DNA of 64,000 bases, taken from contig NC_092338.1 of NCBI RefSeq assembly GCF_046630445.1, forward strand, positions 341,439,501 to 341,503,500, in the 5' to 3' direction. How positions within the stretch are numbered: the first letter of the stretch is position 1; every line of letters starts with the position of its first letter. The position numbers and the translations under genes were made by a program. The notes below the pieces were generated by a model. It was given only the letters and a program-made list of their open reading frames with translations. It was not told where the DNA came from and did not search any database. Of this stretch, positions 1-12,234 are shown one piece after another. Origin of the DNA: Rutidosis leptorrhynchoides (lineage: Eukaryota > Streptophyta > Magnoliopsida > Asterales > Asteraceae).

Positions 1-766
1 TTACAAAATAGACACAAGTACGTGAAACTACATTCTATGGTTGAATTATCGAAATCGAATATGCCCCTTTTTATTAAGTCTGGTAATCTAAGAATTAGGG
101 AACAGACACCCTAATTGACGCGAATCTTAAAGATAGATCTATTGGGCCTAACAAACCCCATCCAAAGTACCGGATGCATTAGTACTTCGAAATTTATATC
201 ATATCCGAAGGGTGTCACGGAATGATGGGGATATTCTTATATATGCATCTTGTTAATGTCGGTTACCAGGTGTTCACCATATGAATGATTTTTATCTCTA
301 TGTATGGGATGTATATTGAAATATGATCAAATCTTGTGGTCTATTGTTACGATTTGATATATATAGGTTAAAGCTATAACTCACCAACATTTTTATTGAC
401 GTTTAAAGAATGTTTATTCTCAGGTGAATACTAAGAGCTTCCGCTATTGCATACTAAAATAAGGACAAGATTTGGAGTCCATGTTTGTCTGATATTGTGT
501 AAAAACTGCATTCAAGAAACATATGTCGATGTAATATATTTCTATTGTAAACCATTATGTAATGGTCGTGTGTAAACAGTATATTTTAGATTATCATTAT
601 TTGATAATCTACGTAATGCTTTTGAAACCTTTATTGATAAAATAAAGGTTAGGGTTGTTTTAAAAATGAATGCAGTCTTTGAAAAACGTCTCATATAGAG
701 GTCAAAACCTCGCAACGAAATCAATTAATATGGAACGTTTATAATCAATATGAACGGGACATTTCA
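1..766 (+). repeat. TE-A 5' LTR, 3' part only
   Basis: This is the end of a long terminal repeat whose start lies left of the window. It aligns over its whole length with 10025-10788. By eye I count about 17 substitutions and one 3-bp indel over about 763 bp, roughly 2% divergence, so the insertion is fairly recent. It ends in CA at 766, directly before the primer site. The 60-aa minus-strand reading frame inside it occurs in both LTRs and is taken as chance. Confidence 0.93.
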
Positions 767-768
767 GT

Positions 769-780
769 TGGTATCAGAGA
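769..780 (+). other. TE-A primer binding site, tRNA-Met(i) type
   Basis: TGGTATCAGAGA starts two bases after the LTR end and matches the usual plant initiator-Met primer site (TGGTATCAGAGC) except for the last base. It fixes the LTR boundary and the + orientation of the element. Confidence 0.9.
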
Positions 781-974
781 GTTGTTCTTAGAGAACCAGA
801 AAATTTGCATTAGTGTGTCTTATCGAGTTTGTTAAGATGCATTAGTGAGTCTGGACTTCGACCGTGTTTTCTTTAAAATTGATTGCTTAACATTTTGTTG
901 GAAACTATATATTATTAACATGTAAATATTATGTGATATATTAATCTCTTAACATGTTTGATATTGTGTGATAG

Positions 975-1589
975 ATGTCTACCTCTAGCACAAATCCCAT
1001 TGACTCACCTAATAATAACGAAGAGTCGAATATATATTGGCAAGATTCACAAGTTCCCGAAGAACCGGAAGAAGAGGAAACGGAACTGGAAGAAGAGGAA
1101 CTGGAAGAAGAGGAGCCAGAAGAAGAGGTTCCGGAGGGGGGAATAGTAGGAACCACAGAAAACCGGTCAAATAAAAGAAAATCCTCAACCAATGGACCAA
1201 AGTTAATAATGGTCAATGGTGTTTCCGCTAAGGAAGCAAAATATTGGGAAAATTACCAATTTTCCGATGAATCGAATCCTGATGAGGATTTCGATGATGT
1301 TATAGAAATTACCCTGACCCAATTTAATGAGGCAAAAGAAAATAATAAGGGAAAAGACATCAAAATAGAGAAATCTGATTCCGACCCCTATGAACTTTAT
1401 ATGTACCGTCAACACCCGTATTTTCAATATCGTGACAATAACCCGGGAACCTCTAAACCACCAGGTTTTTCTAAACCAATGTGGAAAACGACGACTCGTA
1501 TTAGAGGAACATCATATATCCCTAGAAGATTAGGAAAAGAACCAAGTCCGGAGAAGAAGAAACCAGTGATTCAGATTAGAGGGGTGTGA
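975..1589 (+). CDS. acidic ORF upstream of gag in TE-A, unknown function
   Basis: This 204-aa ORF starts with ATG and lies between the primer site and gag, where most Tekay elements have only leader. Residues about 30-55 are a run of Glu with Pro, which is very acidic. The C-terminal third is basic and Pro-rich, ending in a KKKPVIQIRGV-like tail. I recognise no domain. A GT at 1584-1585, just before the stop, could be spliced to the AG at 1695-1696. That would remove 113 bp and join this frame, in phase, to the F-box ORF that follows, so the two may be exons of one captured host-derived gene. The splice is inferred from site sequence and phase only. The minus-strand Ser-rich frame over the same bases is a shadow. 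Confidence 0.55.
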   Translation: MSTSSTNPIDSPNNNEESNIYWQDSQVPEEPEEEETELEEEELEEEEPEEEVPEGGIVGTTENRSNKRKSSTNGPKLIMVNGVSAKEAKYWENYQFSDESNPDEDFDDVIEITLTQFNEAKENNKGKDIKIEKSDSDPYELYMYRQHPYFQYRDNNPGTSKPPGFSKPMWKTTTRIRGTSYIPRRLGKEPSPEKKKPVIQIRGV

Positions 1590-1708
1590 GCATGTTGTGT
1601 AATAAATGTATTGTAGTGTGCTTGTATTTTTATGTTCTATGTAAAAATTGCTTGTATTGTTTGTTTTTACGAATCTAATCCTTGTCTATTTTACAGTATA
1701 AAAACAAA

Positions 1709-2401
1709 ATGGACGTTAAGGGTAGACAACCGAATATTTTAGAAGACCTACCAGAGGATATGATTGAGGAAATCTTATCTAGAGTCGGTCAGAATTCATC
1801 AGCACATTTAGTTATGGCGAAATTAACTTGTCAAACATTTGAAAGACTTTCCAGAAATGCCTTAGTTTATAAAAGGCTTTCCTTTGATAGGTGGGGTATA
1901 TCACATTGGGAAGACCGTAAGTTATGCCGTGTTTTCTTTAAAGCGTTAAATGCGGGGAACCCAAATGCAATTTTACGCTACGGGTTAAGAACCTATTTTG
2001 ACTCAACATATCCCAACATAGGATTTCGTGAATTAGAAAGAGCTTCTAACATGCAACATAAAGAAGCATGTTATGCTTACGGGTTAGTGATGTTCGCTTC
2101 TTACCAAAGTGAGAAAAAGAACATCGGATTGCAGCTTTTAAATAAAACTTTCCCACAAGTGACGGATTCAGTATTTTGGGTGAGAAACAAGGTTTTTAGA
2201 TTATTACGGGGCTGATGGACATTACGAAACCCTCGTCCTTTTGACGACATTACAACATGCTGCCTAGCCAATGGTCATAACGGTTATTTTCCACAAGACC
2301 AAGGATGGAAAGTCGTCTTAGTAAAACCAGAATGCATGACTTGTTTCTGGACTTATGAATTACGTGTCTTTATTTCCTTTGCTGAACAACTTGCGTATTA
2401 A
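1709..2401 (+). pseudogene. F-box protein of the At1g67623/At2g35280 type carried inside TE-A, one in-frame stop
   Basis: Starting from the ATG at 1709, the product opens with an F-box: LPEDMIEEILSRV, then a conserved AKLTCQTFERL segment. A Sel1/TPR-like region follows (GNPNAILRYGL, A..HKEACYAYGLVMF). The C-terminal part has the paired Cys and Trp pattern (CLANG, CMTCFW.YE) typical of this small Arabidopsis-type F-box family. F-box proteins are substrate receptors of SCF ubiquitin ligases. The frame is interrupted by TGA at 2213-2215 and then runs on, in the same frame and still family-like, to TAA at 2399-2401. It lies on the same strand as gag, inside the retrotransposon, so I read it as a captured host gene. 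A polypyrimidine stretch and CAG (1694-1696) precede the start and look like a splice acceptor. Confidence 0.8.
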
Positions 2402-2675
2402 CTAGATTTATCTTCAAAACTGTCCTGTATCATAGTGTACTATATTTCATATTATATGTAATATAGCGAAGTTGTAAGTTTGAAGAATATTTGTATGTGA
2501 TATATTATTATAATCAAGTTTTTCATATAGAATTGTAGTAGTTGAATTGTATATTAGCTACTAAGTATGAACTTAACGGGTAGGTAGTACCCGAATTTAA
2601 ACTATGAAGAAAAAGCTTTTATAAATGAGTTCATATTATGCTACGAGATACTATTGACTACTCTTAATATTCTGT
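2402..2675 (+). other. TE-A leader between F-box ORF and gag
   Basis: No coding signal is seen. It contains the short hairpin CGGGTA-N5-TACCCG (2577-2593) inside a TTAACGGGTAGGTA motif that is repeated just before the 3' LTR (7319-7332). The rest is AT-rich. Confidence 0.6.
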
Positions 2676-3516
2676 ATGATTAACTTGTTTCATTTGACTA
2701 TTTTGAAGGAAATGGCACCGACTACTCGACACACCTTGAATATGAGCGAAGAGGAATTTCGTGCCTTTCTTGCTTCAAACGTAGCCACAATACAGGCCGC
2801 GCTACATACCAACAATAACTCTGAATCTAGCAATACAGCTAACGGCACAAGAAATCGTATAGGATGCTCCTATAAAGAATTCACTACCTGCAAACCTTCA
2901 GAATTTGATGGGACCGAAGGACCAATCGGATTGAAACGGTGGACCGAGAAAGTTGAATCGGTCTTTGCCATAAGTAAGTGTGCTGAAGGAGACAAAGTGA
3001 AGTACGCTACGCATACCTTCACAGGTATTGCGTTAACATGGTGGAATACCTATCTAGAGCAAGTGGGACAAGATGCTGCTTACGAGCTACCGTGGTCAGT
3101 ATTCAAGCACTTGATGAACGAGAAGTACCGTCCTAGAACCGAGGTCAATAAGCTCAAGTCAGAACTTAGAGGGTTACTAACACAGGAATTCGATATTACT
3201 TCGTACGAAAGACGATTCACAGAATTGTGCCTATTGTGTCCGAGAGCGTTCGAAGATGAGGAAGAGAAGATCGACGCGTTTGTGAAAGGGTTACCGGAGA
3301 GAATCCAAGAAGATATAAGTTCACACAAGCCTGCCTCCATACAAAAGGCATGTAGAATGGCTCACAAACTAGTGAACCAGATTGAGGGAAGAATTAAAGA
3401 ATAGGCGGCCGAAGAGGCCAACGTGAAGTTAGTCAAAAGAAAGTGGGCGGAAAATGGTGATAAGAGTCACCAGAACAACAACAACTATCCCATCAATCGC
3501 AACTACAACAAACGGC

Positions 3517-3577
<61 letters not shown>

Positions 3578-4649
3578 CTACAACAATCATCCCAACAAGA
3601 ATAACAACTGCAACAACGACAACAACAACAACAATCAGAAGCAGCTATGCCAAAGGTGTAAAAAGTATCACTCAGGATTCTGCACCAAATTTTGCAACAA
3701 GTGTAAAAGAAATGGTCATAGCGCGGTGAAGTGTGAGGTCTACGAACCAGGGGTTAACAGAACGAAAGGAACAAATGGTGTCGGAACGAGTAATGGCAGA
3801 GCAAGTAGTGTCGGAGCAAGTTATGCCAATGTAGTTTGTTATAAATGTGGAAAACCGGGCCACATTATTAGAAATTGCCCGAACCAGGAGAACACGAATG
3901 GACAAGGCCGCGGAAGAGTTTTCAATATTAATGCGGCAGAGGCACAGGAAGACCTGGCGCTTGTTACGGGTACGTTTCTTATTGACAATAAATCTGCTTA
4001 CGTTTTATTTGATTCGGGTGTGGATAGAAGCTATATGAGTAGAGATTTTTGTGCTAAATTAAGTTGTCCATTGACACTGTTGGATAGTAAATTTTTACTC
4101 GAATTAGCAAACGGTAAATTAATTTCAGCAGATTATATATGCCGGAATCGGGAAATTAAACTGGGTAGCGAAATATTTAAGATTGATTTGATACCAGTAG
4201 AGTTAGGGAGTTTTGATGTAATAGTTGGCATGGACTGGCTGAAGGAGATGAAAGCAGAGATCGTATGTTACAAAAATGCAATTCGCATTGTACGAGAAGA
4301 AGGAGAACCATTAATGGTGTACGGAGAAAAGGGCAACACGAAGCTACATCTTATTATTAATTTGAAGGTACAAAAACTAATAAGAAAAGGTTGCTATGCT
4401 GTTCTAGCACACGTCGAGAAAGTACAAACTGAAGAAAAGAGCATCAATGATGTTCCCGTCGCAAAAGAATTTCCCGATGTATTTCCGAAAGAATTACCGG
4501 GATTACCCCCACATCGATCCGTTGAATTTCAAATAGATCTTGTACCAGGAGCTGCACCAATAGCTCGTGCTCCTTACAGACTCGCACCCAGCGAGATGAA
4601 AGAACTGCAAAGCCAACTGCAAGAACTATTAGAACGTGGTTTCATTTGA
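2676..4649 (+). pseudogene. gag: TE-A gag, nucleocapsid and protease part of gag-pol (Ty3/Gypsy, Tekay-like)
   Basis: Capsid region: the retrotransposon gag domain is clear (FDGTEGP, LKRWTEKVESVF, ALTWWNTY). The likely start is ATG 2676 or the internal ATG at 2712 (MAPTTRH). An in-frame TAG at 3402-3404 interrupts it and the frame resumes unchanged. The nucleocapsid has a long poly-Asn run coded by (AAC)n, then two CCHC zinc knuckles (CNKCKRNGHSAVKC and CYKCGKPGHIIRNC). The protease follows with the active-site motif LFDSGVDRSYM and the later IVGMDWL. The segment ends at TGA 4647-4649, at the protease-RT join. No frameshift is seen, only point stops. Confidence 0.92.
3516..3580 (+). repeat. 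(AAC)n microsatellite inside gag
   Basis: A run of about 20 AAC units encodes poly-Asn between capsid and zinc knuckles. In the +1 frame it reads poly-Thr, which gives a spurious small ORF. Confidence 0.95.
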
Positions 4650-6362
4650 CCAAGCACATCACCATGGGGAGCTCCTGTTTTGTTTGTCAAGAAGAAGGAT
4701 AGTACATTTAGGTTGTGTATTGACTACAGAGAGTTGAATAAACTTACCATCAAAAACCGTTATCCACTGCCGAGAATTGACGACTTATTTGATCAACTAC
4801 AAGGCTCGTTAGTTTATTCGAAAATCGATTTACGTTCTGGATATCATCAAATGCGAGTAAAGGAGGATGATATTCCAAAAACTGCTTTTAGGACGCATTA
4901 TGATCATTACGAGTTTATGGTTATGCCGTTTGGATTGACTAACGCACCAGCTGTGTTCATGGACCTTATGAACCGAGTGTGTGGGCCATATCTTGACAAG
5001 TTTGTCATTGTTTTCATCGATGACATACTTATTTACTCAAAGAATGATCAAGAGCACGAAGAACATTTGAGAAAAGTGCTAGAAGTATTGAGGAAAGAAA
5101 AACTGTACGCTAAGTTTTCAAAGTGTGCATTTTGGTTGGAAGAAGTTCAATTCCTCGGTCATATAGTGAACAAAGAAGGTATCCAGGTGGACCCGGCAAA
5201 GATCGAAACCGTTGAAAAGTGGGAAACCCCAAAAACTCCGAAGCATATACGTCAATTTTTAGGATTGGCTGGTTACTACAGAAGATTCATCCAAGATTTC
5301 TCCAAAATAGCAAAACCCTTGACTGTATTAACGCATAAAGGGAAGAAATTTGAATGGAAGGATGAACAAGAGAAGGCGTTTCAGTTATTGAAGAAAAAGC
5401 TAACTACGGCACCTATATTGTCATTGCCTGAAGGAAATGATGATTTTGTGATTTATTGTGATGCATCAAAGCAAGGTCTCGGTTGTGTATTAATGCAACG
5501 AACGAAGGTGATTGCTTATGCGTCTAGACAATTGAAGATTCACGAGCAAAATTATACAACTCACGATTTGGAATTGGGTGCTGTTGTTTTTGCATTAAAG
5601 ACTTGGAGGCATTATTTATATGGAGTCAAAAGTATTATATATACCGACCACAAAAGTCTCCAACATATATTTAATCAGAAGCAACTGAATATGAGACAAC
5701 GCAGGTGGATTGAACTGTTGAATGATTATGATTTTGAGATTTGATACCACCCGGGGAAGGCGAATGTGGTAGCCGACGTTTTGAGTAGAAAGGACAGAGA
5801 ACCTATACGGGTAAAAGCTATGAATATAATTATTCGTACTAACCTTACTACTCAAATAAAGGAGGCGCAACAGGGGGTTGTAAAAGAAGGAAAGTTGAAG
5901 AATGAGATACCCAAAGGATCAGAGAAACATATTAATATTCGGGAAGACGAAACCCGATATAGGGCTGATAGAATTTGGGTACCAAGGTTTGGAGATGTGA
6001 GAGAAATGGTACTTAAAGAAGCACATAAAACCAGATATTCAATACATTCCAGAGCGGGGAAGATGTATAAAGATCTCAAGAAACACTTTTGGTGGCCGGG
6101 TATGAAACCCGATATTGCTAAATATGTAGGAGAATGTTTGACGTGTTCTAAGGTCAAAGCTGAACATCAGAAACCATCAGGTCTACTACAACAACCTGAA
6201 ATCCCGGAATGGAAATGGGAAAACATTACCATGGATTTCATTACTAAATTGCCAAGGACTGCAAGTGGTTATGATACTATTTGGGTAATAGTTGATCGTC
6301 TCACCAAGTCAGTACACTTCCTGCCAATGAGAGAAGATGACAAAATGGAGAAGTTGGCATGA
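4650..6362 (+). pseudogene. pol: TE-A reverse transcriptase, RNase H and integrase N-part
   Basis: This continues in the gag frame. The RT shows [36 protein letters not shown] and the catalytic FIDDILIYS. RNase H shows the [11 protein letters not shown] start and [15 protein letters not shown] at 5742-5744 interrupts the end of RNase H. The integrase HHCC zinc region follows ([16 protein letters not shown]), then the first catalytic Asp in [10 protein letters not shown] at 6360-6362 interrupts the core. The stop at 4647 stands where related elements have Arg CGA, a one-base C-to-T change; the others are also single transitions. All domains are full length, so the copy is recent but dead. Confidence 0.93.
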
Positions 6363-7298
6363 TTGTATTTGAAGGAGGTTATCTCCAGACATAGAATACC
6401 CGTCTCTATTATCTCTGATAGGGATGGTAGATTTGTTTCAAGGTTCTGACAGACGTTGCAACAAGCATTGGGGACTCGTCTAGACATGAGTACTGCCTAT
6501 CATCCACAAACTGATGGGCAGAGCGAAAGGACGATACAAACGCTTGAAGACATGCTACGAGCATGTGTTATTGATTTCGGAAATAGTTGGGATCGACACC
6601 AACCGTTAGCAGAATTTTCCTACAACAATAGTTATCATTCTAGTATTGAGATGGCGCCGTTTGAGGCACTTTATGGTAGAAAGTGCAGGTCTCTGATTTG
6701 TTGGAATGAAGTGGGGGATAGACAGATTACGGGTCCGAAGATAATACAAGAAACTACCGAGAAAATCATCCAAATTCAACAACGATTGAAAACCGCCCAG
6801 AGTCAACAAAAGAGCTACGCGGACAGTAAAAGAAAAGATATAGAGTTTGAAATTGGAGAAATGGTCATGCTTAAGGTTTCACCTTGGAAAGGCGTTGTTC
6901 GATATGGTAAACGGGGGAAACTAAATCCAAGGTACATTGGACCATTCACGATTATAGATCGTGTCGGACCAGTAGCTTACCAACTGGAGCTACCTCAACA
7001 ACTCGCTACGGTACATAACACTTTACACGTCTTGAATTTGAAGAAATGTTTTGCTAAAGAAGATCTCAATATTCCGTTGGATGAAATCCAAATCAATGAA
7101 AAACTTCAATTCATTGAAGAACCCGTCGAAATAATGGATCGTGAGGTTAAAAGACTTAAGCAAAACAAGATACCGATTATTAAGGTTCGATGGAATGCTC
7201 ATAGAGGACCCGAGTTCACCTGGGAGCGTGAAGATCAGATGAAGAAGAAATACCCACATCTATTTCCAGAAGATTCGTCAACACCTTCAACAGCTTAA
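6363..7298 (+). pseudogene. pol: TE-A integrase core and C-terminal chromodomain
   Basis: The integrase core carries the second Asp (ISDRDGRF) and the Glu in [19 protein letters not shown] at 6447-6449 stands where a Trp codon is expected. After the [19 protein letters not shown] module, the C-terminus has a chromodomain-like segment ([36 protein letters not shown]). That marks the chromovirus branch, and with an LTR of about 3.4 kb it best fits Tekay/Del. The stop at 7296-7298 lies 35 bp before the 3' LTR. Confidence 0.92.
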
Positions 7299-7318
7299 AA
7301 TTTCGGGACGAAATTTAT

Positions 7319-7333
7319 TTAACGGGTAGGTAC
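7319..7333 (+). other. TE-A polypurine-tract region before the 3' LTR
   Basis: TTAACGGGTAGGTAC stands directly before the LTR start TGTAGTGACCCG. It is only partly purine, as in related Gypsy elements that share this ACGGGTAGGTA motif. The same motif recurs in TE-B (29475-29488 on the minus strand). Confidence 0.65.
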
Positions 7334-10300
7334 TGTAGTGACCCGAACTTTTCCATGTTTATATATATTAATTGAGATTGATATTTACATGACTAAATGT
7401 TTCCAACGTGTTAAACAATCAAACTTGTTAAGACTTGATTAAATGAAATAAGTTTCATATAGACAATTGTTCACCCAAGTTGACCGGCGATTCACGAACG
7501 TTACAAATTTGTAAAAACTACATGTTGTGGTATATATAGACATATATATGGTTAACATGAGATTATGATGAGTAAGTATCTCACTAAGTATATTAACAAT
7601 GTGTGATATACATAATAAATGAGATTACTAAGTTAAGAAACTCGAAATGATATATATAACGATTATCGTTATGATAACGTCTACTAAATACATATGTATC
7701 ATATTAAGGTATTGATACACTTTATTTAACATGATAAAATTATATTTAAATATATCATTAAGTGTGTTAACAATGAACTACATATGTAAAAACAAGACTA
7801 CTAACTTAATGATTTCGAAACGAGACATATATGTAACGATTATCGTTGTAATGATATTTAAATGTATATATATCATATTAAGATATATTAATATATCATA
7901 ATATCATGATAATATAATAATTTAATATCTCATTAGATATAATAAACATTGGGTTAACAACATTTAACAAGATCGTTAACTTAAAGGTTTCAAATCAACA
8001 TTTACATGTAACGACTAACGATGACTTAACGACTCGGTTAAAATGTATATACATGTAGTGTTTTAATATGTATTCATACACTTTTGAAAGACTTCAAGAC
8101 ACTTATCAAAATACTTCTACTTAACAAAAAAAAATGCTTACAATTACATCCTCGTTCAGTTTCATCAACAATTCTACTCGTATGCACCTGTATTCGTACT
8201 CGTACAATACACAGCTTTTAGATGTATGTACTATTGGTATATACACTCCAATGATCAGCTCTTAGCAGCCCATATGAGTCACATAACACATGTGGGAACC
8301 ATCATTTTGCAACTAGCATGAAATATCTCATAAAATTACAAAAATATGAGTAATCATTCATGACTTATTTACATGAAAACAAAATTACACATCCTTTATA
8401 TCTAATCCATATACCAACGACCAAAAACACCTACAAACACTTTCATTCTTCAATTTTCTTCATCTAAGTGATCTCTCTCAAGTTCTATCTTCAAGTTCTA
8501 AGTGTTCTTCATAAATTCTATAAGTTCTAGTTTCATAAAATCAAGAATACTTCCAAGTTTGCTAGCTTACTTTCAATCATGTAAATTGATCATCCAACTT
8601 CAAGAAATCTTTCTTATTTACAGTAAGATATCTTTCTAATACAAGGTAATACTCATATTCAAACTTTGATTCAATTTCTATAACTATAACAATCTTATTT
8701 CGAGTGGAAATCTTACTTGGACTTGTTTTCGTGTCATGATTCTGCTTCAAGAATTTTCAAACCATCCAAGGATCCTTTGAAGCTAGATCCATTTTTCTCA
8801 TTTCCAGTAGTTTTATCCAGAAAACTTGAGGTAGTAATGATGTTCATAACATCATTCGATTCATACATATAAAGCTATCTTATTCGAAGGTTTAAACTTG
8901 AAATCACTAGAACATAGTTTAGTTAATTCTAAACATGTTCGCAAACAAAAGTTAATCCTTCTAACTTGACTTTTAAAATCAACTAAACACATGTTATATA
9001 TCTATATGATATGCTAACTTAATGATTTAAAACCGTAAAACACGAAAAACACCGTAAAACCGGATATACGCCGTTGTTGTAACACCGCGGGCTGTTTTGG
9101 GTTAGTTAATTAAAAACTATGATAAATTTTGATTTAAAAGTTGTTCTTCTGAGAAAATAATTTTTCTTATGAACATGAAACTATATCCAAAAATCATGGT
9201 TAAACTCAAAGTGGAAGTATGTTTTCCAAAATGGTCATCTAGACGTCGTTCTTTCGACTAAAATGACTACCTTTACAAAAACGACTTGTAACCTGTAATT
9301 CTGACTATAAACTTATACTTTTTCTGTATAGATTCATAAACTTAAGTTCAATATGAAACCATCGCAATTGGATTCACTCAAAACGGATTTAAAACGAAGA
9401 AGTTATGGGTAAAACAAGATTGGATATTTTTTATCTTTTTAGCTACGGGAAATGTTTAACAAATTTATACAAATCATATCCTAGCTAACTTATATTATAT
9501 TATACATGTATTCTAATATATTATGTAATCTTGGGATACCATAGACACGTAGCAAATGTTTTGACATATCATATCGACCCATGTATATATATTATTTGGA
9601 ACAACCATAGACACTCTATATGCAGTAATGTTGGAGTTAGCTATACAGGGTTGAGGTTGATTCCTAAAATATATATACTTTGAGTTGTGATCTAGCCTGA
9701 GACGTGTATACACTGGGTCGTGGATTGATTCAAGATAATATATATCAATTTATTTCTGGACATCTAATTATGGACAACTAGTTGTAGGTTACTAACAAGG
9801 ACAGCTGACTTAATAAACTTAAAACAGTAAAACGTATTAAAAATGTTGTAAATATATTTTGAACATACTTTGATATATATGTACATATTTATTATAGGTT
9901 CGCGAATCGACCAGTGGCCAAGTCTTACTTCCTGACGAAGTAAAAATCTGTGAAAGTGAGTTATAGTCCCACTTTTAAAATCTAATATTTTTGGGATGAG
10001 AATACATGCAGGTTTTATAAATGATTTACAAAATAGATACAAGTACGTGAAACTACATTTTATGGTTGAATTATCGAAATCGAATATGCCCCTTTTTATT
10101 AAGTCTAGTAATCTAAGAATTAGGAAACAGACACCCTAATTGACGCGAATCCTAAAGATAGATCTATTGGGCCTAACAAACCCCATCCAAAGTACTGGAT
10201 GCTTTAGTACTTCGAAATTTATATCATATCCAAAGGGTGTCCCGGAATGATGGGTATATTCTTATATATGCATCTTGTTAATGTCGGTTACCAGGTGTTT

Positions 10301-10788
10301 ACCATATGAATGATTTTTATCTCTATGTATGGGATGTATATTGAAATATGAAATCTTGTGGTCTATTGTTACGATTTGATATATATAGGTTAAACCTATA
10401 ACTCACCAACATTTTTGTTGACGTTTAAAGCATGTTTATTCTCAGGTGAATACTAAGAGCTTCCGCTGTTGCATACTAAAATAAGGACAAGATTTGGAGT
10501 CCATGTTTGTATGATATTGTGTAAAAACTGCATTCAAGAAACATATGTCGATGTAATATATTTCTATTGTAAACCATTATGTAATGGTCGTGTGTAAACA
10601 GTATATTTTAGATTATCATTATTTGATAATCTACGTAATGCTTTTGAAACCTTTATTGATAAAATAAAGGTTATGGTTGTTTTAAAAATGAATGCAGTCT
10701 TTGAAAAACGTCTCATATAGAGGTCAAAACCTCGCAACGAAATCAATTAATATGGAACGTTTATAATCAATATGAACGGGACATTTCA
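7334..10788 (+). repeat. TE-A 3' LTR, 3455 bp
   Basis: The repeat runs from TGTAGTGACCCG to GGGACATTTCA, with TG..CA ends. Its last 764 bp match 1-766. It is AT-rich, non-coding and has no open frame worth calling. The 5-bp target copy after it would be AAAAT, but its partner is outside the window. Confidence 0.93.
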
Positions 10789-11175
10789 AAAATAAAGAGG
10801 AAGATCAGAAGAAAGAAGTTACATTTTTCGTGCAAATTATGGGTTTTCAGCAGACGACGAGCGTTTGAAAGTTTGGAGGTTGTAAAAAGTGAGAAGATTG
10901 GGAGGAGTCACGATTTATAGGTTTAAAGAATTTAATCTAACGTTGGCAATCAAAAAAACGTATCTAAAAAGGTAATGATGAAAAGTTGCAAAAACCCCTT
11001 CTCGGGAATCATTTTAAAATTTGAAAAATGAAAATAATCAGCAGAACGGGTGTAGCTGCAAAAAGTGTCTTTTCAAAAGACAAACACATTTAATGAACGT
11101 CCAATCAGCTATTTGGGCTCATTTTTTAAGTTAGGTAATACAGCATTCCGGCTAGCATCACCAAACTGGGGGACT
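10789..11175. other. unassigned intergenic stretch
   Basis: No gene or clear repeat is seen. On the minus strand there is a CTATAAATC motif near 10915 followed by a pyrimidine-rich stretch, which could be an old promoter, but nothing supports a transcript. Confidence 0.3.
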
Positions 11176-12230
11176 TGATGATACGCATATCGATTCGGAT
11201 CAGAAAAGTCATTTTCCATTACTTGATGAAGTTCCATCTAGAAGTTAACCGACATAACGGTCGAGGAAGAAATACCTTTTCCCGGTCATATGCAAGCAAC
11301 CGGCCAGAAGATTATTCAAATATACATCCGGGAAGAAATGTCCGGAATAAAAGTTGGCAGTAACTTTATACAGACCCATCCTACCTGGAAAAAATGTCGG
11401 ACACCGGCACCGCTTACCAGGGTAGGAAGAACCATATTTTCACATCGAGGTCTACTTTGCCAAACATGCTGGTCACTTGATAACCCCTACAAGAATATTA
11501 CGAACCAACACGTAAACCGGCTATAACCTTACCCGGACAGAAGAAGTACCACGAAAAAGCACTTGGATAAATGTTGGGAATACTCATATGTAAGACCCTT
11601 CACCTAACCGAATGTGTGCCGCCCATTCGTCACATTGTAAAGGGATTTGGCACACCATTCCAGAACAACCACGCTATTCTGGAACAATCACACAGTCTCG
11701 TAACAAAGCATGGTCCCGTCACAAATACATGGTCCCGTAACAAACACAGCAGATGAGTCGAATGCCACGTCTATTAACTAATATAGGTAAGTTTGTTAGG
11801 ATTTGTTTGTTACGCCAATGAAAGGGACATGTGCCACGTTAGCACACGAATACGGTAAAAGTTTGTTACAATTTTGAATGGGACATGTGCTACGTCATCA
11901 TTCCTTCAAAACACCTATAAATAACTCCATGGGTCTTTCATTTCAACACACTGGATACCTACTGTTACTCTGCAATAATCATATTGTAACATTATTTAGC
12001 TAGAAAATACAGCCCCGATTGAGATTCTGGTCGATTTCGGAGTTCATCAACACTAAAGATATTAACTCAGTTGATCTAATCAAGTGGGGTTAATCTATTT
12101 GTTTGTTTTACGCCCTTGGAATCCAGATTTCAAATGAGGTTTGCACAGTTATTGGAGTTAAAACAATCGATCAATACATTTTTTCCCAAATTAAGCACTC
12201 AGGCCTAAATCTAAATTCCTCGTAACAGAT
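11176..12230 (+). repeat. possible decayed LTR of another Gypsy-type element
   Basis: A purine run AACTGGGGGACT precedes TGATGATACG at 11176, as a polypurine tract precedes an LTR. Downstream there is a CCTATAAATAACTCC TATA-like motif (about 11910) and a GT-rich leader-like stretch. No partner LTR was found in the window, so the end is uncertain. Confidence 0.35.
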
Positions 12231-12234
12231 TTAG

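Noticed and set aside
542..724. 60-aa minus-strand ORF present in both TE-A LTRs (also 10564-10746)
   Set aside because: Its conservation is explained by LTR identity alone.
941..1216. minus-strand Ser-rich ORF
   Set aside because: It is the antisense shadow of the Glu-rich run in the + strand acidic ORF.
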